This document shows, piece by piece, positions 10,486 to 23,464 of a DNA stretch of 64,000 bases (its first letter is position 1; each line of letters begins with the position of its first letter). The notes under the pieces were generated by a model. It worked only from the letters and a program-made list of their open reading frames with translations, ran no database searches and was not told where the DNA came from. The translations under genes were made by a program, and so were the position numbers. The stretch comes from Erpobdella octoculata. Taxonomy: Eukaryota > Annelida > Clitellata > Hirudinida > Erpobdellidae. The stretch covers positions 14,901,312 through 14,965,311 of the forward strand of contig OZ022247.1 of assembly GCA_963978895.1 (NCBI GenBank), in the 5' to 3' direction.

Positions 10486-12412
10486 TTAACTCTTTGCGAG
10501 CTTTCGTCGCCGAAGGTCTTCAGAAGAAGAACCTCTCATTTTTAGCGTTTCGGCCCTTAAACTTCTTGACGCTTTTAAGAGAGAGGTGGGCCCACGTCCG
10601 TTGATCAGGCGGACGCCCTTCGGCGAGAAAAATTTCCAAATTCCTAACTTGAAACACGAAAATTCAAAGTTCAGCAGAAAACTGTTCGAAACAAAACTTG
10701 AAATCGCCGGAACGATTATCGCCCAATGTAAACAAGGCTAAACCATTTCGTGTGCATCTTGTAGCGCTTTCTTTTTTCTATTAGCGAAAATCCAAAAAGA
10801 TGCAGCTTCAGCTGTCTGGGAGATCTCCTTGATGGCTCGAGTTTTTTCTCGGTTTGAAAAACCAAGAGCTTTCAGCAGTTTTAACATTGAGCTGCTAACC
10901 AACCCTCGAACGCCAACCTCGACTGCAAAAATTTCAGTCCTGAACCCTTTGGCATTCAAATCACATGCTAAATCCCTATATCTCTCCTCTTTGAAAATAT
11001 TGCTAGATTCCATGTTACTTTCCCATGGCACAGAGAGTTCAATCAGGAACATTGTCTTGGCCAAGTCAGAATATACAATTATATCCGGCTTTAAGCCGCT
11101 AGATCTCACGGCTTCTGGAAATTTTCTTTCGCCATCCAAATCAGCCGAAACCGACCAATCGTCGGCAGCACCCATCACACATTCAAAGTCTCTTGTAGAT
11201 CTGAACCTGTGGAACTTCAGATTGCCTTCTCTCAAAAAGTAGATTTTCCTTTCCTGCTGTATTCCTCTTGTCTTTGCTTTCTTACACGCTTCTTTGACGA
11301 AGTCAAGCAATTTTCGGAGTACTTGGTTATGACGCCAAGTGTACCTCCCGTGTGAAAGTGAAAACGAACAACAGGAAAGAACGTGAATGAGAGTCTCCGA
11401 TTGCCCGCATAACATGCACGAATCATCGTCTTTCAACTTCCATCTTCGAAGATTGCTGGATGACGGCAGTTGATCATAAACAGATCTAATCAAAAAAGAC
11501 AAACGTAGTGGTGTGTATTGCCAAATGTCTTTCCAAGAAAGTGAACGCTGAACAGCATTTTCCCATGTCGTCCAGTCTCCTTGTTGAGATAACTGAACAA
11601 ACTTAATCATTCTCTGGGACTCAATAGCTTTCTTTCTTTCCTGAATGACCAGACTTGTTCGTTCACTGGTGCTGGCTTTTGACCACCAAATTCGATGGGT
11701 TGACCCGAGACCCCGTTTGTCCTGTTGAACTGCCCCAACTCTTTCTGTCCAACGTAAAGAGGCTTCAGCTTCTGCGATCTCCTTTCTGGCTACCCATTTC
11801 TTTCCGGACTTTACAAGAGGTCCCATCTCTACAATTCTTTGATCCGAAGAGTTATCCAGCATTAGTTGCGTACGGATCTTGTTTATCTTAAACTCCTCAA
11901 CCAAAGACTTCAGTGGCAACCTCAGTTTGGCAGTCTTGCTGTACAAAGCTACCGAAGAAAATCCCGGAGGCAGACCCAACCATTTCCTTGTAAATTTATT
12001 CATCCTCCTTTCTAGCTTTTCTACCAATGGTAAGTTCATCTCATACATTGATAGAGGCCAAAGCAATCTCGGTAATAGAACAAACTGAAGCAACCACAAT
12101 TTGAACCTGCTCTGGAGTGGGGCCGCATCAATTTTCTTCATATCTTCAAATGCCGATCGAAGAACCTCAGAACACCGTCCAGTGTCGTTAAGCGAATCGT
12201 CATACCACCTTCCCAGGCTCTTAACCGGTTCTTCTCTCAATGTTGGGATCCTGTTGCCAGCAACTGAAAACGTCACGTTGTCGTCGATCTTGCCTCGTCG
12301 CAGAGATAAGCTTCTTGACTTGGTTGCCTTGAAACTCATGCCGCACCATGATAGCAGCCCGCTGAATGCATCAAGAGCTCGTCGCATTGAGATACATTTG
12401 TTTAGAACCAAA
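10486..12412 (-). mobile_element. R2/R4-type LINE copy 2 in (TATG)n
   Basis: A second, diverged copy in the same orientation and the same type of site. The 3' UTR (10486-10737) contains a CTTCAGAAGAAGAACC stretch similar to that of copy 1 (CATCAGAAGAAAACC). It is truncated at the RT active site, and an inverted duplication of its own end marks the 5' junction (12392-12429). Confidence 0.85.
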
Positions 12413-12415
12413 GTT
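10738..12415 (-). CDS. LINE polyprotein C-terminal part (RT thumb, CCHC, restriction-like endonuclease)
   Basis: The reading starts inside the [12 protein letters not shown] region directly after the RT aspartates, so all catalytic RT blocks are missing. Downstream it aligns along its length with copy 1: [18 protein letters not shown], then the knuckle CMLC...HVLSCC, and the endonuclease with KPDIIVY and ELSVPWE, then EVGVRGLV. It has no internal stop to 10738. An apparent longer ORF into the microsatellite is artefactual. It may still encode a folded endonuclease domain, but with no promoter or start in view I treat it as a dead 5'-truncated copy. Confidence 0.88.
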
Positions 12416-12424
12416 CTAAACAAA

Positions 12425-12429
<5 letters not shown>
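12392..12429. repeat. Perfect 17-bp hairpin at LINE 5' junction
   Basis: Arms 12392-12408 and 12413-12429 are exact reverse complements with a CAAA loop. The left arm is coding sequence of the LINE (the NKCIS codons); the right arm is its inverted copy running into (TATG)n. This looks like snap-back or template switching when the cDNA 5' end was joined. Confidence 0.9.
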
Positions 12430-12900
<471 letters not shown>

Positions 12901-12906
12901 GTTAGG

Positions 12907-13785
12907 AGATTGGAAGAACGCGAGGATAAAAAGGCTCAACAAGAACTGGAAAAACGAGAACTTCAACGAGGGCATGAGCACCAACAACGTCAACATGAAT
13001 TGGAATTGAAGAAGCTGGAATTGGAAGCCCTAACAAAAAAAGAGCCAAAACCGACGGTAGAGGTAACAAAGATTCCATATCCAAAGTTCTCGGAAGGTGA
13101 CGACGTGGACGCGTTTCTGCTCCGTTTTGAGGCATTGGCGACCACGGCAAATGATCATCCAAAAAAGGGTTGGGGAATGCTTCTGGGTTCTCTGCTAAGT
13201 GCGAAGACAGTGGAAGTGTCTGGCCAACTCAGCGATAGTCAAATGCAGGATTACGGGTCGGTAAAAGAGGCACTCCTTCATCGTTTTGGGAAGTCGGCAA
13301 AATACTACCGCATAAAGTTTCGAGAGTCAAAGCTTGAACCAGAAGAGACTTGGGAACAGTATCTAGTGCGACTAGATAGTTACCTCAGGCGCTGGGTGGA
13401 TCTCGCGGGTACAAGAAACTTATTGTTTTTGTTTTTAAAAGAGCAGTTCTTTGGAAAGTGTTCGTCGGGAATGGCTGAATATTTGTTGGAGAAAGAAAGC
13501 GGTGACGTCAATGAGTTAAGTCACTGGGTCAACAAGTACAATCAAGCCCACCCAGAGAAAAAATTAGCAAAAGTCGAAAACATTAGCAGGATTAGCGGAA
13601 ATCGTGGTCAATCAGACATTGACTCGGGAATGGTTGGACCACGCTGTTACAATTACAATAACCTGGGCCATATGGCAAAGGATTGTCATCTAGTTGGGCA
13701 TTTGGCGAGGGACTGCATTCAAGGCACTCAAGCAACTCCAGTCATGTGCCAAGCGCGTAGAGAGGCCACCATGACACCACCATGA
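12907..13785 (+). CDS. Ty3/gypsy Gag (partial N-terminus)
   Basis: A charged coiled coil of roughly 60 residues (KAQQELEKRELQRGHEHQQ) is followed by the capsid-like domain: IPYPKFSEGDDVDAFLLRFE, then LLGSLLSAKTVEVS, and FRESKLEPEETWEQYLVRL with YLRRWVDLAGT, similar to the SCAN-like capsid of metazoan gypsy elements. The C-terminus has knuckle-like MAKDC and LARDC motifs, but the first finger has Tyr where the second Cys should be. No ATG opens the frame; the N-terminus is cut by the microsatellite. The protein would assemble a capsid around retroelement RNA. Protease sequence follows in a different reading. Confidence 0.85.
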   Translation, partial: RLEEREDKKAQQELEKRELQRGHEHQQRQHELELKKLELEALTKKEPKPTVEVTKIPYPKFSEGDDVDAFLLRFEALATTANDHPKKGWGMLLGSLLSAKTVEVSGQLSDSQMQDYGSVKEALLHRFGKSAKYYRIKFRESKLEPEETWEQYLVRLDSYLRRWVDLAGTRNLLFLFLKEQFFGKCSSGMAEYLLEKESGDVNELSHWVNKYNQAHPEKKLAKVENISRISGNRGQSDIDSGMVGPRCYNYNNLGHMAKDCHLVGHLARDCIQGTQATPVMCQARREATMTPP

Positions 13786-13889
13786 CACCACCATGCAAAG
13801 ATTCTGGAGTAGTGAATGCATGCGCGGCCATGGTGATGGAAGGTAAAATGAATGAGGTCTAATTAAAATGTGGGTGCGTTTCACCGGTA

Positions 13890-14215
13890 ATAGCGGATGA
13901 TTGTTTTCACTCTGGAGAAATGTTTAAATTAACCAGAGGGTTTGTGAACAAAAAACCGGTAAAAGTTTTGAGGGACACTGGCTGTACTGCCATAATGGTA
14001 AAGGAATAATTAGTGCACCCGCGTCAGATGACCGGAAGAACAAGACCCTGTGTTTTGATCGATGGCACAGTTCGGGTAGCTATAACAGCAGTGGTAAAAA
14101 TCAAAACAAACTGGTTCAGAGGAACCAGAGAGGTTGTGTGCATGAAAAACCTACTTTGCGATCTGGTGCTGGGAAATGTTGAAGGAGTAAGAAGTTTGGA
14201 TGCAATGGCTGCAGG
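13890..14215 (+). pseudogene. Retropepsin fragment
   Basis: VKVLRDTGCTAIMVKE carries the DTG catalytic triad of aspartic proteases at about 13965-13975, and MKNLLCDLVLGNVEG matches the usual C-terminal part. A TAA immediately after VKE breaks the frame, which resumes at 14013. Proteases of this kind cleave Gag-Pol; this copy is inactive. Confidence 0.75.
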
Positions 14216-14659
14216 GAAACGCTTTGGTCGGAATCCACAGAAACCCGCTCCTAACAACGACAGCACACAGAGAAATGATCGGGCAAATTATAGAAAAACG
14301 TCGGCTAACTCGGATCTGTATCAAAGCAAGAAAAGAAACACGTGTGCCACTTCAAAGTTGGGAAATAAAGTTGAGGCAAAAGTTCAAGCTTTGATTCCGC
14401 CAAAAGAAAGACCAAGGCTCAATCTTCTGCCTAGAGGCCAACATGGAGGGGTGGGGAAAGATGTAAAGTTGAATTCGGCAATCTTCGGAGACGCCCGCCC
14501 TGTTGACACAACACGCAGAGAAATCGAGATTGAAAATAAGTTTAAAATAAACTACATCAAAGGCAAGGAAAACATCGGTGCTGACTTTCTTAGTCGTCAA
14601 GGGAGTGACGATGAAATGAGAAACGCTGACGCGTTCCTTTTTTTCGAAGAGGGGGGATA

Positions 14660-14669
<10 letters not shown>
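14216..14669 (+). pseudogene. Collapsed pol ending in RNase H tail
   Basis: After the protease the frame passes through about 100 low-complexity residues with no RT motif, then a recognisable end of RNase H (KFKINYIKGKENIGADFLSR). The reverse transcriptase, most of RNase H and the integrase are absent, and the frame stops a few bases before the LTR. The element is therefore an internally deleted, non-autonomous derivative. Confidence 0.65.
14647..14659 (+). promoter_or_regulatory. Polypurine tract
   Basis: GAAGAGGGGGGAT lies immediately before the LTR start TGTAAGATG, the expected position for the plus-strand primer. Confidence 0.7.
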
Positions 14670-15107
<438 letters not shown>

Positions 15108-16208
15108 AATACTTCGGCGCTATATGTTCTTTTAGGCAAACTCGATTGAAAAAAGTGGCGCACTTGGCTGAATCGATTTTATTTTTAATTTTTTCCAATA
15201 CTCTAAATCGGTTTAAAAATAATTTATTCTCAAACACAAACTCCATAATCTTATAGGCTAATAGATCTATTTCGGCAATTTTTTGCCATCATCAGAGCCG
15301 TTTAACTTTTTAAAAATAAAATGCAGTGACTAAATGGTAAAAGATACAACTAATTGAAAGGAATTAAAATACAATTTAAATAAAATTTAAATTCATTATA
15401 TACAAATGTAACAACATAAAAAATATTTAAATTAAAATAATTATAATAATAACAGTAATAACTAAATAATTAAGATCAGTTAGTAAAGCCTTTAACAACG
15501 GAATTACAGTCAACTTCAAGGACGTGACTGGAAGAAGAATCACATACATTATCTATAACCTTTGAAACACAAACGTCTGGTACAAAACATTCATTCAACG
15601 AAGAAATACCTGAAGAAACATTGGCACTATTAACATGCATATTTTTAACAGAAGTTGTAAATGAGTTAAAACATTTATTATTATTATTATTAGTTTTATT
15701 ACTATTTAGAGAACCAAAAAGTTTAAGAGTTAAATCAAAAGAATACCATTGTTTATTAATTAAAGGCTTACATTTATTAATAGCTAAGGCTTCTTTTAAT
15801 TTTAACTTAATGGGTTGATTTTCTTTCATTAGTATACTGGTGTTATCAATTAGAAATTTATGTGATGGTTTGATTGAATGTTGTGTTGACATATGTTGGT
15901 ATATGGCACCACTTTGACAATGCATAGTCAATCTACGAGACAGAGTAGTTCTAGTATGACCAATGTAATTTTCCACCTGACCATGTGGAAACGGACACGA
16001 AATTGGCACACTAGGTTGGTTTGTGCTACAGGGCTAGAAACATTATTTATACTATTTTTAATTAAAAGATTATGAGTTTTTCCATTGTTATAATAGATGT
16101 GTAACTTGAGTGTATTATCTTTATTTACAACCTTAATATTATCATACACAATGTTTTTCAACACTTTTTCATCTATTTTATAATTATTAGACATCTGATT
16201 AGCATAAT
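15108..16208 (-). mobile_element. Penelope-like element, 5' truncated
   Basis: The minus strand holds the end of a Penelope-like ORF (16194-15476) and a 3' UTR to about 15110. The UTR has the sequence GATGATGGCAAAAAATTGCC followed by a region ending in (TA)n. Both ends are embedded in (TA)n tracts, the common insertion context of these elements here. Confidence 0.8.
15476..16194 (-). pseudogene. Penelope-like GIY-YIG endonuclease
   Basis: The translation has the Penelope C-terminal pattern: LHIYYNNGKT, a Cys-containing CPF segment, then YIGHTRTTLSRRLTMH (the YIG half and conserved Arg of the GIY-YIG nuclease), then ALAINKCKPLINKQ. The same domain is present at 63.8-64.0 kb (YIGHTRTTLARRLTLH). 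A frameshift lies near 16000 between the two open parts. The RT is missing. The nuclease nicks target DNA in autonomous relatives. Confidence 0.85.
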
Positions 16209-16215
16209 ATAATGG

Positions 16216-16287
<72 letters not shown>
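16216..16287. repeat. (TA)n microsatellite
   Basis: About 36 units between the Penelope-like fragment and the gypsy pol fragment. Confidence 0.95.
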
Positions 16288-16294
<7 letters not shown>

Positions 16295-16460
16295 ACACCA
16301 CATGGTCTCCTTGTCTATTCTCTCCATCCTCATTCTCCGTAACCCGAGGGGTTGCGTTTATGTCTGGTTTCAACTGTCTCTTCGTGCAAGATTTTTTTTC
16401 TGAATACTTTTTGTCTTTTTTAGTACTTAGTTGTAAGTCTGATAGCGGTGTTCTAATTTG

Positions 16461-17090
16461 TCACCCCAAAAAATTTTCTGCGGGAGATTTTTGACGTGGA
16501 CTAGATGGGCATGGTGTAGATCTATAACACAATAAAAACTTTTGTACCAATTCCTCGGTAATTCCTTCACCTTTTAGCTTTTGAATGGTTCTTTTGAAAG
16601 TATCAACAAATCTTTCTGCTTGACCATTACTTTGTGGATGAAAGTGATGTATTCGGATATGACTGATAAATTTTGACTGACAAAATCTTTCAAATTCCAT
16701 AGAAGTAAACTTTGTTCCGTTATCTGATACCAATGTCTTAGGAAATTCACACCGAGCAAACATTCTGTTCAGCTCGCGAATTGTTGTTGTTGAGGTAGCC
16801 ACACTCATTTTTATTATTTCTGGCCATTTTGAATATGCGTCCACAACAACCAGAAACATTGAATTCTCCATTGGTCCCGAAAAATCAATGTGAACTCTCT
16901 CCCAGGCCTGTGATGGTTCAGGCCATAGTGACAACGTGTTTTTTATAGGCATTTTAGCTGCTTTTTGACATGCATCACAGGTTTTCACCATACTTTCAAT
17001 ATCTCTATCGATTCCATGCCAATACACCGACTGTCTGGCCAGCATTTTCATTCTCCTAATTCCTGGATGACCCTGATGTAGCATCCTCAA
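16461..17090 (-). pseudogene. Gypsy integrase
   Basis: The HHCC zinc region is visible as HQGHPGIRRMK...CDACQK, followed by the DDE core: the first Asp in RVHIDFSGPM, the second in LVSDNGTKF, and the Glu in HPQSNGQAERFVDTFKR with correct spacing. After the core comes LLCYRSTPCPSS. The reading continues from the upstream frame with a disruption near 17090 at a run of T's. It would insert the cDNA; here it is a remnant with no C-terminal end. Confidence 0.9.
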
Positions 17091-17720
17091 TAAACGCTGT
17101 TGCAGTTTTTTTTTGGAATTACTGCTCTTACACCCATAAATAGAATGTCATCATGTAAAGTCAAATCAGTTGCTTTACTTTGGAATGCATTCCAGTTTGA
17201 TCCAGGTTTAACTTTTGGCCAAAATCTCTTTTTAATGATCTCACTTAACTCTCTGAGTTCAGAGTCTTCTTCTGTCATAATTTGAATATCTTTCTTACTA
17301 ACAGGTAATTGTCTCATCGTATACTCTTGTATCATTGTGATGTTTTCGTTTACACCTGCTATTATCAAATCCTCATTTCCTGTTGATTTTTTGGAATCAA
17401 TGAGTCTTGATAAGGCATCAGCTTGACCAAAATTTGCTGTTCGTCGATATTCGATCTCAAAATCATAAGCTAAGAGTATCAGCTAAGAGTCTGCAGTCTG
17501 TTTGCAGCGTGTGCAGATATTCCTTTCTTTGAACCAAATACTGAAAAAAGAGGCTTGTTATCGGTCAAAAGCGTAAACCGCCTTCCATAAACAAATCTAT
17601 GGAATTTTCTTACTGCAAAAACTAGGGCCAAAGCTTCTTTTTCTATTTGGCCGTTATTCTTTTCTGCTTGAGTCAGCGCACGGCCTGCATGAGCGACTGC
17701 TTTTTATGTTCCATTAAGAA
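17087..17720 (-). pseudogene. Gypsy RNase H and linker
   Basis: Segments AGRALTQAEKN, KEALALVFAVRKFHRFVYGR and FTLLTDNKPLFSVFG are the gypsy RNase H core; a duplicated stretch near 17475 (TAAGAGTATCAGCTAAGAGT) and frame changes break it. A 93-residue open linker (17368-17087) joins it to the integrase. Confidence 0.8.
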
Positions 17721-18300
17721 ATCGGTGTGAAATCACTGCTCCAATTCCGTATTCACATGCATCAACAGCTATTACGATGTCTCTTTTGGGATCATAATGC
17801 GCAAGCAATAAATTTGATTGTAACACTTTCTTAAGACTTGTAAAAGATTCCTGGTGTAGTCTTAACCATTCAAATTTCTCATTTTTTTCAAAGTCATCTA
17901 GTGGGCCTCTCATTTGTCTCATCTTTGGTACAAAAACAGAATAGTAACTAACCATACCCAAAAACGATTTTAACTGTTTTCTGTTTTTTGGTGGGGGCAT
18001 TTCTACAATTGCTGTTATTTTTTCTGGGTCTGGTTTTCGGCCTTCTTTGCTGATAATATGACCTAGAAATTTAATCTCTTTCTTGGCAAAAGAGCACTTG
18101 TCCATCTTGACTCTAAATCCAAAATCTGAAATCCGTTTGAATAGTTCAAAAACATTCATATTGTGTTCTTCCAATGTTTTGCCGGTCACAATTACATCGT
18201 CCAGGTAAGCCGCACAACCTTTTAACCCTGAAGTTAAATTATCCATTGTTTCCTGGAAAATGCCTGGTGCACTTTTTACTCCAAAGGAAAGTCTCTGGTA
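17704..18300 (-). pseudogene. Gypsy reverse transcriptase, C-terminal half
   Basis: RLSFGVKSAPGIFQETM is readable at about 18250-18300, then the active site AAYLDDVIVTG, FRVKMDKCSFAKKEIKFLGH, and SFLGMVSYYSVFVPKM, typical of Ty3/gypsy RT palm and thumb. A stop at 17704 separates it from RNase H. The fingers are missing. Confidence 0.9.
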
Positions 18301-18544
18301 CTGATATAGACCTTTATATATGTGTATATATATATGTTTATATATATTTATCTATAAGTTTATTCTATTTCCTACTTATTAATTTCATAAAAAAAAAGCA
18401 AAAGCTTATATAAAAGATTATTAAAACAATAAGATCTAATAAATGTTTAGCAAACACAATAGTTAGATTATAATTACTATCATTTAATTAGAATAATAAA
18501 GATATAACAGGTTTCTTCATTAATGTTAAGGTCTTTTTTTTTTT

Positions 18545-18690
18545 TTTTTTATAATAGTTTATAGTCCTTTACACCAGGTGTTTTAAGACTCTAATGGCTG
18601 TATGTAGGAAGCACTTAAGTACTTCCTGTCGTGGATCAGAATTTGATCCTTTTTACTTTTCCCTCCTCCTTTCTCCAGGCTTGGGACTAA
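18545..18690 (+). repeat. Interspersed repeat X, copy 1
   Basis: About 145 bp beginning TTATAATAGTTTATAGTCC and ending CTCCAGGCTTGGGACT. It is roughly 93-95 percent identical to 20455-20605. Its class is unknown. Confidence 0.85.
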
Positions 18691-18860
18691 TGTTAAGGTC
18701 GCGATTGATAGTCATTTGGGCAAATCCATTCAGCCTTGTCTGGCCCATTGTGGTGCGTAGATAAGATTTGAGTCTGCGCTTAGTTGAGAAGATCTCTCGG
18801 CTGTCGCGGAAAAAAGGGACAAGTGGGGAAGAGTTTCAGCAAAGCATCAATTGCGTATGT
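18690..18860 (-). pseudogene. hAT transposase C-terminal scrap (TTF-type family)
   Basis: Minus-strand reading FSTKRRLKSYLRTTMGQ followed by RLNGFAQMTINRDL matches the C-terminal dimerisation region of hAT transposases of the TTF zinc finger type (usual form LKSYLRSTMGQERLNGLALLSIHRD). Only about 55 residues are visible. Confidence 0.65.
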
Positions 18861-19039
18861 GGCCGCTCTGCCAATTGGGTTCTAGCCAAAGTGGGTCGGG
18901 TCGGTTTGAAAACAGGTGGGTCGGGTCACAGATTTTCTGGTCGGTCGGGTTTTCAAAAATAGACCCATGGACAACTCTTGACATTTTTGACAACTTATTA
19001 AATATTTAATTTTCAAAATAATTGTTAACTCAAATATGT

Positions 19040-19135
19040 CTCGAAAACACGGGCACGCGCGTCACTTCAACATCAACATTGGCAACTGGCAAGGTTTTGG
19101 GGGGGGCCCTGACTGCGCCCCTGCCCATGCAGTAC
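19040..19135. mobile_element. hAT terminus, same family as 40242-51984
   Basis: ACACGGGCACGCGCGTCACT and the GCGCCCCTG end recur at 51915-51984. It probably belonged to the same element as the hAT scrap at 18690-18860. Confidence 0.55.
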
Positions 19136-19880
19136 TCTAATTCATACCACCCTAAACAGATTTTTTAGTCCCAGTCCGGCTTATTTTATTCCAGGCCCGG
19201 CTATTATTTAAACCAACTGCTCATTAATGACTCAAGGGATATTGTAATTGTATACCGAAATCTGGTTCCGGTTATGCCGGAATCCAGCAATTTTTATAAA
19301 TCCACTTCTGATTCCGGTTACATTTTACCGGATTTAAGTCAGATTTATTTTTGATTGTAATCACCCCAATGGCAACAAACCATGAGCCAGCCAGCCAGTC
19401 TCTTCAGCAGAATATCAAAGATTTTAAGTTGAACTTGACCAATATCTGAATAAATTACTGTTTCAAAGATCAAACAACCCACTAACGAGGTGGAAGAAAA
19501 ACCAAATGCGCTTTCCCGATCCAGCAGTGAAGGCACGTGCTTACCTTAGTCCATCACCAACCAGTGCCGTTTATCAATGTTGCTAGAAAATACTAAGCGT
19601 TTAATATTTCTCAAGTACAACAGCCGTTTACTGACTAGCACTGATGTAGTTGATATAACGTACATATATAACAACAATACATGCCGTATGCCGTATGACA
19701 GTGATGATATTCTGATTGTTTGTTTTGACTTTGAAGTTTGGTTTAAATTAACATTACACTGTATGGCTGTATGTAAACATGAATATTGACTATGTGTTAC
19801 ATTATGAATAATGACATATTTCCAATTGCAAAAGTAAACCAACTGCATACTTCATGTGTTTTAAAAGTCAAGTTTTAAAA
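19136..19880. other. No gene seen
   Basis: It holds only scattered GATTCCGGTTA-like words and short open frames without recognisable domains (for example 19345-19536 minus). Confidence 0.5.
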
Positions 19881-19884
19881 AAAA

Positions 19885-20605
<721 letters not shown>

Positions 20606-20622
20606 TAACGAGGCGGAGTTCA

Positions 20623-20668
<46 letters not shown>

Positions 20669-20929
20669 ACATGTCCTGACTGACTGACTGACTGATAATC
20701 AACGCCGAGCTCAAACGCCTCATCCTAGGAACGTGAAATTTGGAACTTATATTACTTTTATTGCGTAAACATCCACTAAGAAAGGATTTTCAAAAATTTT
20801 GCTATTGAGGGAAAGAAACTGGAAAACAAACTTTTTTCTAAAACAATGTATATCTCGAAAACCAAAAATGAGGAGATTTTGAAATTTGGTATATTGATTC
20901 TTCTTGAAAAATAAAAAGATACCTGTTTC

Positions 20930-21665
20930 ATTATTTTTTGAAAATTCGATTTCCCGGACCTCAAATGTGGGTTTGAAAATTGGGTTATTTGGTTTTTAAA
21001 GTAGCTGCTACTCAAAAACTGTGAATGCTACAGGAGTAGAAATTAGTATTTAGTTACTACTCCAAAAATAATGAAATACGTGTTTTAGCATTTTTTGAAA
21101 ATTTAGTTTCCAGGACTTCAAATGCGGGGTGGAAAATAGGGTTATTTGTTTTTTAAAGTAACTGCTACTCAAAAACTGTTAATACCATAGATGTAAAAAT
21201 TAGTATTTAGTTTCTATTCTAAAAATAAAGATATACGTGTTTTACCATTTTTTTAACATTTGGTTTCCAGGACCTCAAATGTGGGGTGGAAAATAAAGTT
21301 ATTTGGTTTTTAATGTAATTGCTACTCGAAAACTGTAGATGCTACAGGAGTAAAAATTAGTATTTGGTTTCTACTCCAGAAATAATGATAAACGTGTTTT
21401 ACCATTTTTTGAAAATTTGGTTTCCAGGACTTCAAATATGGGGTATAAAATAGGGTTACTTGGTTTTTAAAGTGACTGCTACTCAAAAACAGTAAATGCT
21501 ACAAAAGTAAAATTAGTATTTAGTTTCTACTCTAAAAATAATGATATTTTTTGAAAATTTGGTTTCCATGACCTCAAATGTGAAGTGGAAAAAGGGTTAT
21601 TTGATTTTAAAATAACTGCTACTCAAAAACTGTAAGTGCTACAGATGTGAAAATTAGTATTTTGA
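20930..21665 (+). repeat. About 155-bp tandem repeat, five units
   Basis: Units begin with TTTGAAAATTTGGTTTCCAG-type sequence at about 20938, 21092, 21251, 21407 and 21548, each followed by GCTACTCAAAAACTGT and TTAGTATTTAGTTTCTACTC. Identity between units is roughly 80-85 percent; the last is shortened. Confidence 0.85.
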
Positions 21666-21699
21666 GGTTTTGTGCCGGTTAAAAGTAGATGAGTTCAGT

Positions 21700-21960
21700 T
21701 TCTCACCAGACGGTCGGGCCAAACCGTTATTTTAGGATCTTCATACGGTCCTGCCCAAACCTTAAATCAAGGTGGGACGGGCCGAGATTTTTAACCAAGT
21801 ATATAGACATTTTAGTGATATCAGGGTGTTCAGACGGGCCGGGCTAAACCTGAAGTCAAGGTGGGATTGGCCGAAGTTTTTCATCAAGTATATAGAACTT
21901 TTAGGCCTGTAAAAACGGGCCGGGCCCATATTAGACGGGCCGTGCCAGGCCAGGAATTTC
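21700..21960 (+). repeat. GC-rich tandem repeat, about two and a half units
   Basis: Units of roughly 125 bp contain GACGGGCCGGGCTAAACCT, TCAAGGTGGGA, GGCCGA and AAGTATATAGA. It stands out against the AT-rich surroundings. Confidence 0.6.
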
Positions 21961-22187
21961 TGTTTTTGAAACGGGCTGGGCTAAGTTGTCGACGGGCTGA
22001 GCCGAGACCTAAAAAATTGATCCGTACAGTACTCTACTATGTATGCACGGTTCAAATTCTCTAATTTCATGCGAGCGAAGCCGCTACGGGCACTGCTAGT
22101 ATATATATATATATTTCGTGGTGGATTGTACGCCATCCAAGTTTCTGATATATGTGGCTCGTAAAAACATATCAACGCTATGTTTCC

Positions 22188-22218
<31 letters not shown>

Positions 22219-22501
22219 GCAAAATTCCGACTAATCGGAATCGGCAACATTAGGTTAACCGATTCCGACTTTGTCATGTTTTTATTATACTGTCTTTCAT
22301 GTTTTATCTTGTGCTTTCTAAATTTGAATATTCAGTCAAACGTCAATAATACTAGAACTACATGCAAAGGAGGATGCACTACGCATAACTTTTGTTTTTT
22401 TGAAGTTTGTTAGTAGTAGGAAGCGTGGGTTATTGAAACAGGAAATCGTTTGTATACGTAAAGGATTTAACATCTTGCTAATTATATACTATATATATAT
22501 T

Positions 22502-23000
22502 AGAGCTGTGAATCGATTACATTTTTAATCGTTTAATCGCATACGATTAATCCATTGTTCGCAAAAATATGCATTATGTTCAATTTTCAAAAAAATGTTC
22601 AAATCATGTAGTAAATTTAAAAATCAATTTGAAATCATAAGTGCATTTATTCAAAGTCAATTTTTTGTCATAATTTCTTAACCAGCTACTGAGCGAGACA
22701 AGTTTGTTAATGTCGCAGAGAATGTCACACTTTTTTTGGACACAATGCTCCATGACAATTAAAATAGTCTTTCGCACGAGACAGTTGTGGCTGGAGAAGC
22801 TAAGAATCTTTGTGACCTTTTTTATAAATTGATTCCTCCATGCTTTCCCCACAATTCCAGAGTGCATTTGGAAATTTCAATCTGCGGTTCAGTTTTATAT
22901 TGTTCATTGTCAGAATCCGAATCATTGATGTCTAACATTTTTAGTTTCCTTGTTTGTGGTTCTAGATAAAAAATATTTGCAAAATTAACTTCTGTGGTTA
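22502..23000 (-). pseudogene. ZBED-type hAT remnant, dimerisation domain
   Basis: The minus strand encodes RFLASPATTVSCERLF and, after a stop, LSWSIVSKK, corresponding to the hAT C-terminal dimerisation block (usual form ..ATSVASERLFS.AG.I...R). Upstream lies an acidic stretch, LDINDSDSDNEQYK, and YLCAP-like context is decayed. A TAGAGCTGTGAATCGATT motif near 22502 resembles a hAT end. Multiple stops make it inactive. Confidence 0.65.
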
Positions 23001-23464
23001 TATTTTAGATTCTAGTCTAAAATAAATGATAAAACTTTGATGAAATAAAGTATTAACCAGAAGTTGAATTGTGTGGCAGTGTTGTTTCAGTTAAGCGTAA
23101 CTTTAACAGTTAAAGTTTAACTGAATTTGGTCTAATAACTGAAAAAAGAGATTTAAGTTAAGTACTAACTGAAACTTTAGCTAAAAAATAATGTTAACTT
23201 TAATTGTAATACTAATAGTAAAAAAAAGTAGTAGCTGTAATACAAACTGACAAAAAAATGTTTTCGGAAAATCCAATGCTAAAATGCGCTAAAATTTTAT
23301 TTCTTTGTTTCTATTTGGTAACCGGACCCGCTCGTGTCTTTTATCTCTACTATGATTTTCTTTTTCATCGCTTATTTGCATTTAACGAAATATAAACAAT
23401 GTTACAAATAAACTCTGGCCTAAAACAAGAAAATGGAGTTTGGTGTTATTTCAGTTCATATATA

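Larger units (their letters stand above)
16300..18300 (-). mobile_element. Ty3/gypsy pol fragment
   Basis: On the minus strand, RT (from about 18300), RNase H and integrase (to about 16440) appear in order. The N-terminal RT, gag and protease are missing and both edges abut TA-rich microsatellites. This is a different lineage from the 12.9-kb element, judging from its pol. Confidence 0.9.
20663..22100. mobile_element. (TA)n-anchored non-coding element with internal tandem repeats
   Basis: Begins ACATGTCCTGACTGACTGAC next to (TA)n and ends GCGAGCGAAGCCGCTACGGG then GCACTGCTAG(TA)n. These two end motifs flank many interspersed elements in animal genomes; I do not name the family. It carries two internal tandem arrays and no ORF with recognisable domains. 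Confidence 0.55.
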
